64,000 nucleotides of DNA from Rahnella sikkimica (GTDB lineage Bacteria; Pseudomonadota; Gammaproteobacteria; Enterobacterales; Enterobacteriaceae): the NCBI RefSeq assembly GCF_002951615.1, contig NZ_CP019062.1, forward strand, positions 744,001 through 808,000, in the 5' to 3' direction. The notes below the pieces were generated by a model. That model saw only the letters and a list, made by a program, of their open reading frames with translations, searched no databases and was not told where the DNA came from. How positions within the stretch are numbered: the first letter of the stretch is position 1; each line of letters opens with the position of its first letter. The translations under genes were made by a program, and so were the position numbers. Below, in pieces: positions 55,636-63,906 of the stretch.

Positions 55636-57015
55636 TTAGCGGATGTTCAGGGTGCGCGACAACTCCGGGATGTCAGTAATATCAACGCCTTTGATCATCT
55701 CGGCCGGGTGTGCCGCGCGGTGCAAAAGAATACTCAGGCCAGCCAGCAGGGCAGGCAGCGCCAGAATAATGAAGATCATGTTCTCGCCGGAGAAAACCCC
55801 CAGCAGGATGCCGCCCATTGATGAGCTGATAATGGCACCGCTGCGGCCAATGCCGTGCATCCAGCAGACGCCGGTGGCGCGCATTTCAGTCGGATAGAAG
55901 GCCGGGGAAAACGCCTGAAGTCCGGTCTGTGCGCCGTTAATACAGACACCGCTGATGAAGACCAGCAGCGCCAGCACGTCCGGGCCGAAGTTGCCGATGC
56001 CCTGTGACAGCAGGCTGACCATGCCCATGATGTAGAAACCGGCGATGACGCGTTTCGCGGTGTACTTGTCCATTAATCCGCCGACCATCAGGCCGCCGAA
56101 GGTGCCGCCGAGCTGGAACAAACCGGCGACAATCGCGGCGCGTTCCAGCGAGAAACCGCCGTTGCGCATAATGGTCGGCAGCCAGCCGTTGAGCAGGTAA
56201 ATCACGAACAGCCCCATGAAATACGTCACCCACAGGACAATCGTGCCCTTGGCATAACCGTTGGCGAACAGCTGGAAGACTTTGGCTTTTTTCTGAATGA
56301 CCGGCGCTTTCAGTACGAATTTGGTTTCCGCGCTGAACAGGCCACCGGCGCGGGTCAGCACTTTGGCAATCTTCTCTTTCGCGACGTTGCGCACCACCAT
56401 GTACATCGCCGATTCCGGCAAAATCCACATCAGCAATGGCAGCATCAGCAGCGGTAAAACCCCGCCCGCGAAGATCACCGCTTTCCAGCCAAAATGTGGC
56501 AACAGACCGGCGGCGATAAAGCCACCGGCACCGGAACCGACGTTAAAGCCGCTGTACATCACGGTGATCATCAGGCTGCGGCGGCGCTCCGGCATGTATT
56601 CCGAGACCAGCGTGACGGTGTTGGGCATGACTGCGCCTAAACCGAGGCCGGTGAGAAAGCGTAAAATGGCCATTTCCATCGGCGTGCGGGCGAACGTGCT
56701 CAGCAGGCTGAACAGGGCAAAGCAGAGAATCGACCACATCAGAACGCGTTTGCGCCCGAAGCGGTCGGCGTTCGGCCCGGCAATCAGCGCGCCGATGGCG
56801 ACGCCGAACATGGCCGCGCCGAGGATCGGCCCCATTTCCGCGCGGCTGATGCCCCAGTCTTCAATCAGCGCCGGGGCGATAAAACCCATCACCGCCGCGT
56901 CGTAGCCGTCGAACATGATGATGATGAAACACAGCCCCAGAACCACCCATTGATATTTCGATATCGGGCGTTCGTCTATCCATGTTTTAACATCCACGAT
57001 GGTGTTGTTGCTCAT
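55636..57015 (-). CDS. galT: MFS gallate/aromatic acid:H+ symporter (AAHS family)
   Basis: A 459-aa twelve-helix MFS transporter. The AAHS signatures are GYDAAVMGFIAPAL in helix 1 with the conserved Asp and the GADRxGRR-type loop (GPNADRFGRKRVL). LGAVMPNTVTLVSEYMPERR and the central loop with KVFQLF are also typical. It imports gallate or similar aromatic acids. First gene of the operon galT, galA, hydrolase, aroQ. Confidence 0.88.
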   Translation of the reverse strand: MSNNTIVDVKTWIDERPISKYQWVVLGLCFIIIMFDGYDAAVMGFIAPALIEDWGISRAEMGPILGAAMFGVAIGALIAGPNADRFGRKRVLMWSILCFALFSLLSTFARTPMEMAILRFLTGLGLGAVMPNTVTLVSEYMPERRRSLMITVMYSGFNVGSGAGGFIAAGLLPHFGWKAVIFAGGVLPLLMLPLLMWILPESAMYMVVRNVAKEKIAKVLTRAGGLFSAETKFVLKAPVIQKKAKVFQLFANGYAKGTIVLWVTYFMGLFVIYLLNGWLPTIMRNGGFSLERAAIVAGLFQLGGTFGGLMVGGLMDKYTAKRVIAGFYIMGMVSLLSQGIGNFGPDVLALLVFISGVCINGAQTGLQAFSPAFYPTEMRATGVCWMHGIGRSGAIISSSMGGILLGVFSGENMIFIILALPALLAGLSILLHRAAHPAEMIKGVDITDIPELSRTLNIR

Positions 57016-57329
57016 AGGGTACGCTCTCTGTTTTTTTTATTAATATGTGATCGGATTAAAACTTTGAAAAAATACTCACTGACTTCCGGCGCACACCGGC
57101 GTGCCGTGAGGGAGTGTTATTAAAATTATTTTATTTATTAAACAATGAGTTGGTTGTTCATTGCGGTACTGCCTGATAACCAACTTAGGGGCTGGAAAGC
57201 GCGCTGTCTGCCATAAAATCATTATGCAGGTATGAGTTTTGTTTATCGCGGCAGGTTACTGAAGAACGGCAGACAGGCTGCCGTCGGGGAACGTTAATGC
57301 GAAAATGAAAAGAGGGCGGTCGGGAAAGA
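57016..57329. promoter_or_regulatory. Control region upstream of galT
   Basis: 314 bp. Contains an inverted repeat GTTGGTT...AACCAAC (57151-57183) and CTCAC...GTGAG around CCGGCGCACACCGG (57077-57113), candidate operators or hairpins. The downstream end of the DapF-like gene has no obvious terminator. Confidence 0.45.
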
Positions 57330-58169
57330 TTATTCCGGCATGTCCCAAAAGCAGTCGTCATCGAGCGTGACGGAGGCGATTTTTTGCACCGGCCCGCGCA
57401 TGTTGACCTGAAAATCACCGCTGAAGCTGATCGCCAGTGTGCCGCCCGGCATATGCACCGTGACGTTGTCATCCACGCGTCCGAGTTTGCGCATGGCGCT
57501 GGCGGCGGCACAACTGCTGCTGCCGGAGGCCAGCGTGTAACCGGCTCCGCGTTCCCAGATCCCGATAGTGATGTTGTTGCGGTCCAGCACTTCAACAAAC
57601 TGTACGTTGGTGCGTTTCGGGAAAATCGCCAGTGTTTCTATTTCTGCGCCCAGTTGTCTGACTAAACCCAGGTCGAGCTTTTTCACTAAAATCACGCAAT
57701 GCGGATTGCCCATCGACACCAGCGTGGCGCTGAGCTGATGGCCGCCGACGACCAGCGGCAACGCCAGCGCATCGTCGCCTTCGACGCTCGCCGGTAACGC
57801 CGACGGCGCAAATTTTGCCTGCCCCATATCCACAATCACCTGATGCGCGCCTTCGGTGACTTCGCAGCGCACCTGACCGCCCGGCGTATTCACAAGAAAC
57901 GGCGCGTGCCCGACACGGCCAATATCAAACAGATAACGGGCGTAGATGCGCAGGCCGTTGCCGCTTTTCTCCGCCTCGGAGCCGTCGGGATTGATGATGC
58001 GCAATGTCGGGATTTCTGCGTCATCGAAGTCGATCAGTAATCCGTCAGAACCGATGCCGTAATGGCGATCGCAGATGCGCTGAATTTGCTGATTTGTCAG
58101 CAGGCTGGCGACGCTGTGATGGCAGACCAGATAATCGTTACCCAGCCCGTGATAGCGGTGAAAAAGCAT
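57330..58169 (-). CDS. DapF-fold protein with both catalytic cysteines replaced by serine
   Basis: A 279-aa homologue of diaminopimelate epimerase with the full two-lobe fold (MLFHRYHGLGNDYLV, LRIINPDGSEAEKSGNGLRI, GNPHCVI, FPKRTNVQFVEV, ERGAGYTLASGSSSC). In DapF the catalytic pair is Cys in QCGNG and Cys in ACGSG; here both are Ser (Ser69 and Ser215, plainly agc/tcc codons). It should therefore not be a normal Cys/Cys epimerase. It might be an epimerase of another amino acid, an isomerase/dehydratase or non-catalytic. Start at 58169 chosen because it aligns with DapF; an ATG at 58193 is possible. It stands alone between galT and a divergent acetyltransferase. Confidence 0.75.
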   Translation of the reverse strand: MLFHRYHGLGNDYLVCHHSVASLLTNQQIQRICDRHYGIGSDGLLIDFDDAEIPTLRIINPDGSEAEKSGNGLRIYARYLFDIGRVGHAPFLVNTPGGQVRCEVTEGAHQVIVDMGQAKFAPSALPASVEGDDALALPLVVGGHQLSATLVSMGNPHCVILVKKLDLGLVRQLGAEIETLAIFPKRTNVQFVEVLDRNNITIGIWERGAGYTLASGSSSCAAASAMRKLGRVDDNVTVHMPGGTLAISFSGDFQVNMRGPVQKIASVTLDDDCFWDMPE

Positions 58170-58304
58170 AGTGGCAGTTCTCGAAGAATTCATAATTGAT
58201 ATGATCCGGATAGTTTTAATCAGAATTTGTTTATATTTCAATCCTTGGTATGTTAAAAAACATTCTCCCCTGTTTGAAATATCGTCGTGTACAAGGAGTT
58301 ACTG

Positions 58305-58883
58305 ATGGATGCATTTACCGTTCCCATCGCTTCCCCGCCGCTAAATATTCAGACGCCGCGTCTGATCCTCCGTCAGTGGAAGGACAGCGACGCCGATCCG
58401 TTTGCCGAAATGAATGCTGACCCGCAGGTGATGGAGTTTTTTCCGTCAACCATGACCCGCGAGAAAAGCGACGAAATGCTGACCCGTTGCCGGGATTTGA
58501 TTGCGGTTCGCGGTTGGGGGATCTGGGCGGTTGAGCTGCGTGACTCCGGTGAATTTATTGGTTTTGTGGGGCTGCATACGCCGGGCTATGCTTTGCCGTT
58601 TACGCCATGTGTGGAAATCGGCTGGCGACTTCGTGCCGACGTGTGGGGTCAAGGCTATTGCAGCGAGGCGGCGCGTGCGGCGCTGGATGCCGGGTTTACT
58701 GAGCTTGGTCTGGAAGAGATCGTCGCTTTTACGGCGCTGCCGAATGTGCGTTCGCAGGCCGTGATGAAGAAAATGGGGATGACCTGTGATATCAGCGAAA
58801 ACTTCAACCATCCGGCGGTGGAGAAGGGTAATTGGCTCGAGGAGCATTGCTTGTACCGGCTTTCGCGTCATCACGTGAAATGA
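58305..58883 (+). CDS. GNAT N-acetyltransferase (RimJ/RimL type)
   Basis: A 192-aa Acetyltransf_3 protein. RLILRQWKDSDADPFAEMNADPQVMEFFP at the N-terminus (split here: TPRLILRQW, NADPQVMEFFPS) and the acetyl-CoA loop RADVWGQGYCSEAARAALD are typical, with NVRSQAVMKKMGM near the C-terminus. ATG at 58305 has AAGGAG 6 bp upstream; a GTG 6 codons earlier would precede that site. Substrate unknown. It is divergent from the DapF-like gene. Confidence 0.9.
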   Translation: MDAFTVPIASPPLNIQTPRLILRQWKDSDADPFAEMNADPQVMEFFPSTMTREKSDEMLTRCRDLIAVRGWGIWAVELRDSGEFIGFVGLHTPGYALPFTPCVEIGWRLRADVWGQGYCSEAARAALDAGFTELGLEEIVAFTALPNVRSQAVMKKMGMTCDISENFNHPAVEKGNWLEEHCLYRLSRHHVK

Positions 58884-59397
58884 TGAAAAAAAACGTATGC
58901 GGGATGCATCAGGTTTTTAGCCAGGGAGTTCGTTGCTAAACCCCCTCCCGGCCTCCCCCTTCGCAGGGGGAGGAGCAAAACAAAATCCGAAACAGCTCGG
59001 TCGGCTCCCTCTCCTTCGCAGGGGGAGGAGCAAAACAAAATCCGAAACAGCTCGGTCGGCTCCCTCTCCTTCGCAGGGGGAGGAGCAAAACAAAATCCGA
59101 AACAGCTCGGTCGGCTCCCTCTCCTTCGCAGGGGGAGGAGCAAAACAAAATCCGAAACAGCTCGGTCGGCTCCCTCTCCTTCGCAGGGGGAGGAGCAAAA
59201 CAAAATCTGAAACAGCTCGGTCGGCTCCCTCTCCTTCGCAGGGGGAGGAGCAAAACAAAATCTGAAACAGCTCGGTCGGCTCCCTCCCCTGCGAAGGGGA
59301 GGGTTGGGGTGGGGTATTAAAGAATAATCAAAAGTTGAAGCATGCTCTGATGAGGTGTTTACGGGCAACACCATCTTCGCAGGGGGAGGAGCAAAAA
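58884..59397. repeat. Gene-free region with a 55-bp tandem repeat array
   Basis: Six consecutive copies of a 55-bp unit (first TCGCAGGGGG core at 58961, then 59016, 59071, 59126, 59181 and 59236) and a partial copy at 59377-59396. Each unit contains a palindromic CTCC-TTCGCAGGGGGAGG core followed by CAAAACAAAATC and GAAACAGCTCGGTCGG. Copies 1-4 read ATCCGAAAC, copies 5-6 ATCTGAAAC. The right end inverts (CCCCTGCGAAGGGGAGGG at 59287). Because 55 is not a multiple of three, all frames stay open through the array, giving artefactual proteins on both strands. Confidence 0.9.
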
Positions 59398-60327
59398 CTA
59401 TCCTTCTATCCTCCCCATTACCGATGCCCCTACCAGCCCGCCAGTCGTCAGAAATTTCCCCGGCACCAGCAGCGGGCCGGCGTAAGTATGCAAAACCCCT
59501 TTACGCACCGCCTGATCCAGCGCCGCAATCAGCGCCGTCGCAGACGCCAGACCGCCGCCCGCGACAATCCGTGAAGGGCCGAGAATATTCACCAGCAACG
59601 CCAGCGGTTCGGATACGATTTGCAGCCAGGCATTGACCGTCAGCCCGCATGCCGCGTCACCGGCTTGCCAGCCGTTAACAATCTCCAGGCTGGTTTTATC
59701 CTGCTGATGGAAATGCTTATGCAGGCGCTCAAGGCCGCGTGCGGCACCCAGCATGTCGAGGCAACCGGTCTGGCCGCAGCCGCATTTCAGACGCGGAACC
59801 GCGTAGGTTTCGCCGTCAATCAACACGTCGGTGCGCGTGATGGCACCGTGTCCCCATTCGCCGGTGACGCCGCCGTGGCCACGAACCAGATGGCCGTTAA
59901 TCACCACGCCGCCGCCGACGCCGGTACCCAGAATAATCGCCACAACCACCGCATGATTTTGCGCGTTTCCGGCGTGGGCTTCGGCCAGTGCAAAACAGTC
60001 GGCGTCGTTGGCGGCGGTGACCGGGCGGTTCAGCGCCGCGCTCAGATCTTTTGCCAGTGAACGTCCGGTGAAGGCCGGAATATTGGTCGCCAGCAGTTCG
60101 CCGGTTTGCGGAGAAACCAGCCCGGCGGTGGAAATCGCCAGCGGGGCAGACGCGGGTAAATCGCCGCCAAACTGCGTGATGAAGTTGTGCATTGCCGCCA
60201 CGAAATCATCCCATGACGAAACGGGTGTCGGCACTTTGCCGCACTCTTCCACTTCGCCGGAAGCACGTGAAACGCCAAACTTAATAAATGAACCGCCGAT
60301 ATCGGCGCAGAAAACCGCAGAACTCAT
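59398..60327 (-). CDS. ROK-family sugar kinase (N-acetylhexosamine kinase type)
   Basis: A 309-aa ROK kinase. The phosphate loop is CADIGGSFIKFG; the substrate motif is EWGHG (GEWGHGAI) and the zinc motif CGCGQTGCLD. The C-terminal half carries ILGPSRIVAGGGLA. These features fit NagK/NanK-like kinases for GlcNAc or ManNAc. It overlaps the permease gene by 4 bp, making it the last gene of a transporter operon, which suggests that the operon imports an amino-sugar conjugate such as a muropeptide or glycopeptide (inference). Confidence 0.85.
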   Translation of the reverse strand: MSSAVFCADIGGSFIKFGVSRASGEVEECGKVPTPVSSWDDFVAAMHNFITQFGGDLPASAPLAISTAGLVSPQTGELLATNIPAFTGRSLAKDLSAALNRPVTAANDADCFALAEAHAGNAQNHAVVVAIILGTGVGGGVVINGHLVRGHGGVTGEWGHGAITRTDVLIDGETYAVPRLKCGCGQTGCLDMLGAARGLERLHKHFHQQDKTSLEIVNGWQAGDAACGLTVNAWLQIVSEPLALLVNILGPSRIVAGGGLASATALIAALDQAVRKGVLHTYAGPLLVPGKFLTTGGLVGASVMGRIEG

Positions 60328-61190
60328 GAGCGTGTGTCCAGTAAGTCGCGCAGCCCGTCGCCCAGTACGTTAAAACCAAGCACGGTCAGCATAATGGCCA
60401 GACCCGGGAACAGCGAAAGGTAAATATTTATGCCGAGGAAGTTACGGCCATCGCTCATCATGGTACCCCATTCCGGCATCGGCGGTTGCACGCCTAAACC
60501 TAAAAATGAGAGGCTGGCGGCGGCGAGAATAACGGTGCCCGCCGTCAGCGTCGATTGCACAATAATCGGGCCGATGGCGTTGCGCAAAATGTAATGCACG
60601 ATAATCCGGTAATTTGACAACCCGAGCGCCTGCGCGGCTTCGACGTATTCCATCTGTTTTAAACCCAGCGTGAGATTACGGCTCAGACGTGCATACACCG
60701 GTATCGCAAACAGGGAAATGGCGATCAGTAAATTGAGCAGCCCGCCGCCGAGAATGCTGACCACCAGTATCGCCAGCACGATGCCCGGAAACGCAAACAG
60801 CATGTCCATAAACCACATGATGATCATGTCGGTATAACGACCGGCCATCCCGGCAATAATCCCTAACGGGATGCCGATAATCATCGCCAGTCCGACGCTC
60901 AGCACCACTTCGACAATGGAAATCCGTGCGCCGTAGATGACGCGGGCAAAGATATCGCGGCCATAATCGTCGGTGCCAAACCAGTGACCGGCGCTCGGTG
61001 CGAGCAGGGTATCAATCAGATCCTGTGCATAAGGATCGTGGCGGGCAATCAGCGGCGCGAATAGCCCCATCAGGACGATCAGGCTCACAATCAGGCCGCC
61101 GAGCGTCACCGCAGGATGACGCCAGAACCAGCGGAACAACCGCAGCGTGCGCGGTTTGCGACGGGGTAATTGCGTGATAATGGCAGACAT
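60324..61190 (-). CDS. Peptide-type ABC transporter permease (DppC-like)
   Basis: A 288-aa permease with about six helices. HWFGTDDYGRDIFARVIYGAR, the EAA loop (YVEAAQALGLSNYRII), FLGLGVQPPMPEWGTMM and the closing VLGFNVLGDGLRDLLD are DppC/OppC hallmarks. Overlaps its partner permease by one base and the kinase by 4 bp. Confidence 0.88.
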   Translation of the reverse strand: MSAIITQLPRRKPRTLRLFRWFWRHPAVTLGGLIVSLIVLMGLFAPLIARHDPYAQDLIDTLLAPSAGHWFGTDDYGRDIFARVIYGARISIVEVVLSVGLAMIIGIPLGIIAGMAGRYTDMIIMWFMDMLFAFPGIVLAILVVSILGGGLLNLLIAISLFAIPVYARLSRNLTLGLKQMEYVEAAQALGLSNYRIIVHYILRNAIGPIIVQSTLTAGTVILAAASLSFLGLGVQPPMPEWGTMMSDGRNFLGINIYLSLFPGLAIMLTVLGFNVLGDGLRDLLDTRS

Positions 61191-62110
61191 TAGTCGAACC
61201 TTATTTTTGGATTCAGGAAGGCTATCAGTAATTCACCGAGCAGGTTCATCACCACCACGCCGCAAACGGCCACCAGCGCGACGCCCTGGATCACCGGATA
61301 ATCGCGATAGCGCACGGAATCGACCAGCAGACGGCCAATGCCCGGCCAGTTGAAGACCGATTCCGTGACCACCGCTCCGCCAATCAGGCTGCCGAAATTG
61401 AGTGCCACAATGGTGACAATCGGGATCAGCGCATTGCGAAAGGCGTGGCTGCAATACACCGTGGTGGCGGATAACCCTTTGGCGCGCGCGGTGCGGATGT
61501 AATCTTCCGACAAGACGTCGAGCATGCTCGAACGCGTCATGCGCGCCATCACGGCCATCGGTAAAACCGCCAGCGTAACCGAGGGCAGAATGTAGCTTTT
61601 CCATGACGTCGCGCCGAGCAGCGGCAGCCAGCCGAGATTGACCGAAAAGGTGTTCATCGCCATGAGTCCCAGCCAGAAATTGGCGATAGACGCACCGGCA
61701 ATCGCCAGCAGCATCACGCCAAAATCCGGCCAGCGGTTGCGGTAAACCGCGCCTATCATGCCCGCCGGAACGCCAACCGCTACCGCCAGAAAATACGACA
61801 GCACGGCGAGCATCAGGGTGTACGGCATACGTTCGCCGATTTCCTGCGTCACTGGCTGCTGCGACTGCAACGAGACGCCGAGATTGCCGTGCAGCACGTT
61901 ACCGGCAAAATGCAGGTATTGCGTCACCAGCGGCTGATCCAGGCCGAGGCGAACGCGCATGGCATCGACCGCTTCCTGAGTGGCTTCAGGCCCGGCCATC
62001 AGGCGTGCCGGATCGCCCGGCAGCGCGCGGATGGACACAAAAATCAGCATCGAAACCCCGATCAGGATGATCGGGAACGCGATGAGTTTTTTGGCAAGAT
62101 AGGCTTTCAT
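61190..62110 (-). CDS. Peptide-type ABC transporter permease (DppB-like)
   Basis: A 306-aa permease. IFVSIRALPGDPARLMAGPE near the N-terminus and EDYIRTARAKGLSATTVYC with HAFRNALIPIVTI form the DppB signature and EAA loop. No ATPase genes lie between the permeases and the window end on this side; they may be shared with another system or encoded beyond. Confidence 0.88.
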   Translation of the reverse strand: MKAYLAKKLIAFPIILIGVSMLIFVSIRALPGDPARLMAGPEATQEAVDAMRVRLGLDQPLVTQYLHFAGNVLHGNLGVSLQSQQPVTQEIGERMPYTLMLAVLSYFLAVAVGVPAGMIGAVYRNRWPDFGVMLLAIAGASIANFWLGLMAMNTFSVNLGWLPLLGATSWKSYILPSVTLAVLPMAVMARMTRSSMLDVLSEDYIRTARAKGLSATTVYCSHAFRNALIPIVTIVALNFGSLIGGAVVTESVFNWPGIGRLLVDSVRYRDYPVIQGVALVAVCGVVVMNLLGELLIAFLNPKIRFD

Positions 62111-62137
62111 AGCTCTTTCCCACTGTAAATGGCGCTG

Positions 62138-63682
62138 TTATTTTTTCTGTGCGTCTTTGACCACGATCTGACCGCCCGGAATCATGGTCACGCCGGAAAT
62201 TCCGGTGCCGGTGGCGTACAAATCATTCTGGTAATACAGCAAGACCTGCGGTGCCTGTTGGTTGATTTCTTTCTGCGCGTCCACGTAAATCGCGTTGCGG
62301 GTATTTTCATCCCGCGTTGACGCGGCTTTATCTAACATTTCATCGAGTTTCGGATCGTTAAAGAAGCCGAGGTTTGCGCCGCCCGGTGCGAAGCTTTTGC
62401 TGTAATACAGCGGACGAAGTTGCAGGTCTGCGCCGTTCGCGCCGGATGACCATGACGCCAGAATTGCGCCGGTGTTATCGGCTTTCTTACCGGCCTCGTC
62501 GGCAAACGCGGCTTTGGTCCATACGCCGCTTTCCATAATGCGCACGTCCAGTTTCACGCCAATTTTCGCCCACATGCTTTGCAGCACCTGGCCGATCCGC
62601 GCGTCCTGACCTTGTACCGCAATCGACATGCTGAATCCGTCGGCGACACCGGCTTCTTTTAACAGCGCTTTGGCTTTAACGAGATCCAGCGGATACGGGT
62701 TCAGCGTTTTGTCATAACCGGCGGTGACCGGTGCCAGCGGGGAGTTCGCCGGTTGGGCGAAGCCGGACATGATGGCGCGCACCAGCCCGTCGCGGTCGGT
62801 GGCGTAGTTCAGCGCCTGACGGACGCGAACGTCGTTAAGCGGTTTAAGATCGGTATTGAGCGCTACCCAGAACACGGCGGCACCCGGACTTTCGTGCAGG
62901 CTGAATTTCGGGTTGTTTTTCAGCACGCGGGCGAACTGCGGCGGCACCGGGTTGATGACGTCGGCTTCACCGGCCTGCAACGCCATGTTCATGACTGACG
63001 GCTCGGCGCTCCACGTCCATTTGATGTCGTCCGGCCCGGCGGCTTTATCGCCCCAGTAGCCCGGATATTTTTCTTCCAGCACGAATTCGCCGGTTTTGTA
63101 CTGCACCATTTTGTACGGGCCGGTGCCGACGGCTTTGCTGTCGAGCGTGCCGATTTTATCTGCCGCCGGGCTGACCATCAGACACGCGCCTGTGGTCAGT
63201 AAATTCAGGAAGGCCGGATACGGTTTTTTCAGTTTGAAGACAACGGTGGATTCGTCGGTTTTGGTCACGCTGTCGAGGAAGGTGCGCAGACGTCCGCTGG
63301 CGGCCAGTCCGCGTCGGGTGTCGAGGTGGCGGGCGAAGTTGGCGACTACGGCGTCGGCGTTAAACGGCGTGCCGTCGTGGAATGTTACGCCGCTGCGCAG
63401 TTTGAATGTCCAGACCAGGCCGCTTTCATCGCTGCTCCAGGAGGTGGCGAGCGCGGCTTCCGGTTTCAGCTGAGGCGACATGCGCAGCAGACCTTCGTAC
63501 ATCGGATCCAACACCGTGCCGGTAAACGTGGCGGTCTGGTTGCCCGGATCCATGCTGCGCGGCGCTTCGTTTTGCATCACGTTCAGCGTGGCGGCGAAAA
63601 CCGGCAGCGAAAACGCGGCGAGAAGGGCGCTGCTCAGCAGTGATAACTGCACGGGACGCCGGATGTAACGGGTAATCTTCAT
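62138..63682 (-). CDS. Peptide-type ABC transporter periplasmic binding protein
   Basis: A 514-aa SBP_bac_5 protein of GsiB/DppA type. Residues 1-31 are a signal peptide (ending LPVFA). Motifs: RSMDPGNQTATFTGTVLDPM, LATSWSSDESGLVWTFKLRS, GVTFHDGTPFNADAVVANFAR, GTGPYKMVQYKTGEF and DVRVRQALNYATDRD. First gene of the operon SBP, DppB, DppC, ROK kinase; 27 bp separate it from the first permease. Ligand unknown: glutathione, peptides or muropeptides are all seen in the family. Confidence 0.88.
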   Translation of the reverse strand: MKITRYIRRPVQLSLLSSALLAAFSLPVFAATLNVMQNEAPRSMDPGNQTATFTGTVLDPMYEGLLRMSPQLKPEAALATSWSSDESGLVWTFKLRSGVTFHDGTPFNADAVVANFARHLDTRRGLAASGRLRTFLDSVTKTDESTVVFKLKKPYPAFLNLLTTGACLMVSPAADKIGTLDSKAVGTGPYKMVQYKTGEFVLEEKYPGYWGDKAAGPDDIKWTWSAEPSVMNMALQAGEADVINPVPPQFARVLKNNPKFSLHESPGAAVFWVALNTDLKPLNDVRVRQALNYATDRDGLVRAIMSGFAQPANSPLAPVTAGYDKTLNPYPLDLVKAKALLKEAGVADGFSMSIAVQGQDARIGQVLQSMWAKIGVKLDVRIMESGVWTKAAFADEAGKKADNTGAILASWSSGANGADLQLRPLYYSKSFAPGGANLGFFNDPKLDEMLDKAASTRDENTRNAIYVDAQKEINQQAPQVLLYYQNDLYATGTGISGVTMIPGGQIVVKDAQKK

Positions 63683-63906
63683 GTTCTGCCCTCTGCGTGA
63701 AAAATCGGATTAAGTGGCTCTGGCTATGTCGTTTTGTTGGGTTATTCGACGGATCTCATTACAAGACATTTTTTAACAAATAGTTCATATGAAATACTTA
63801 TGTCGGAACATTTAGTTTATTTTGTGAACTAATTAGCATTGATATATCCATTTCTACCGTTTAATGTCAATGCAGATGAGCCAAAACTGAGAGCGGCAAA
63901 ACGAAT
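63683..63906. promoter_or_regulatory. Divergent AT-rich promoter region of the transporter operon and ROK-type regulator
   Basis: 224 bp. Matching half sites AGTTCA (63782-63787) and TGAACT (63825-63830) form an inverted repeat 43 bp apart and could be operator half sites for the adjacent regulator. No gene is visible. Confidence 0.4.

Noticed and set aside
58961..59290. CRISPR array
   Set aside because: Units abut with no unique spacers and no cas genes are nearby.
58871..59374. Long repetitive open frames on both strands (up to 167 codons) over the 55-bp array
   Set aside because: The 55-bp period shifts frame at every unit, so the peptides are the same DNA read in three frames; no ribosome site or family match.
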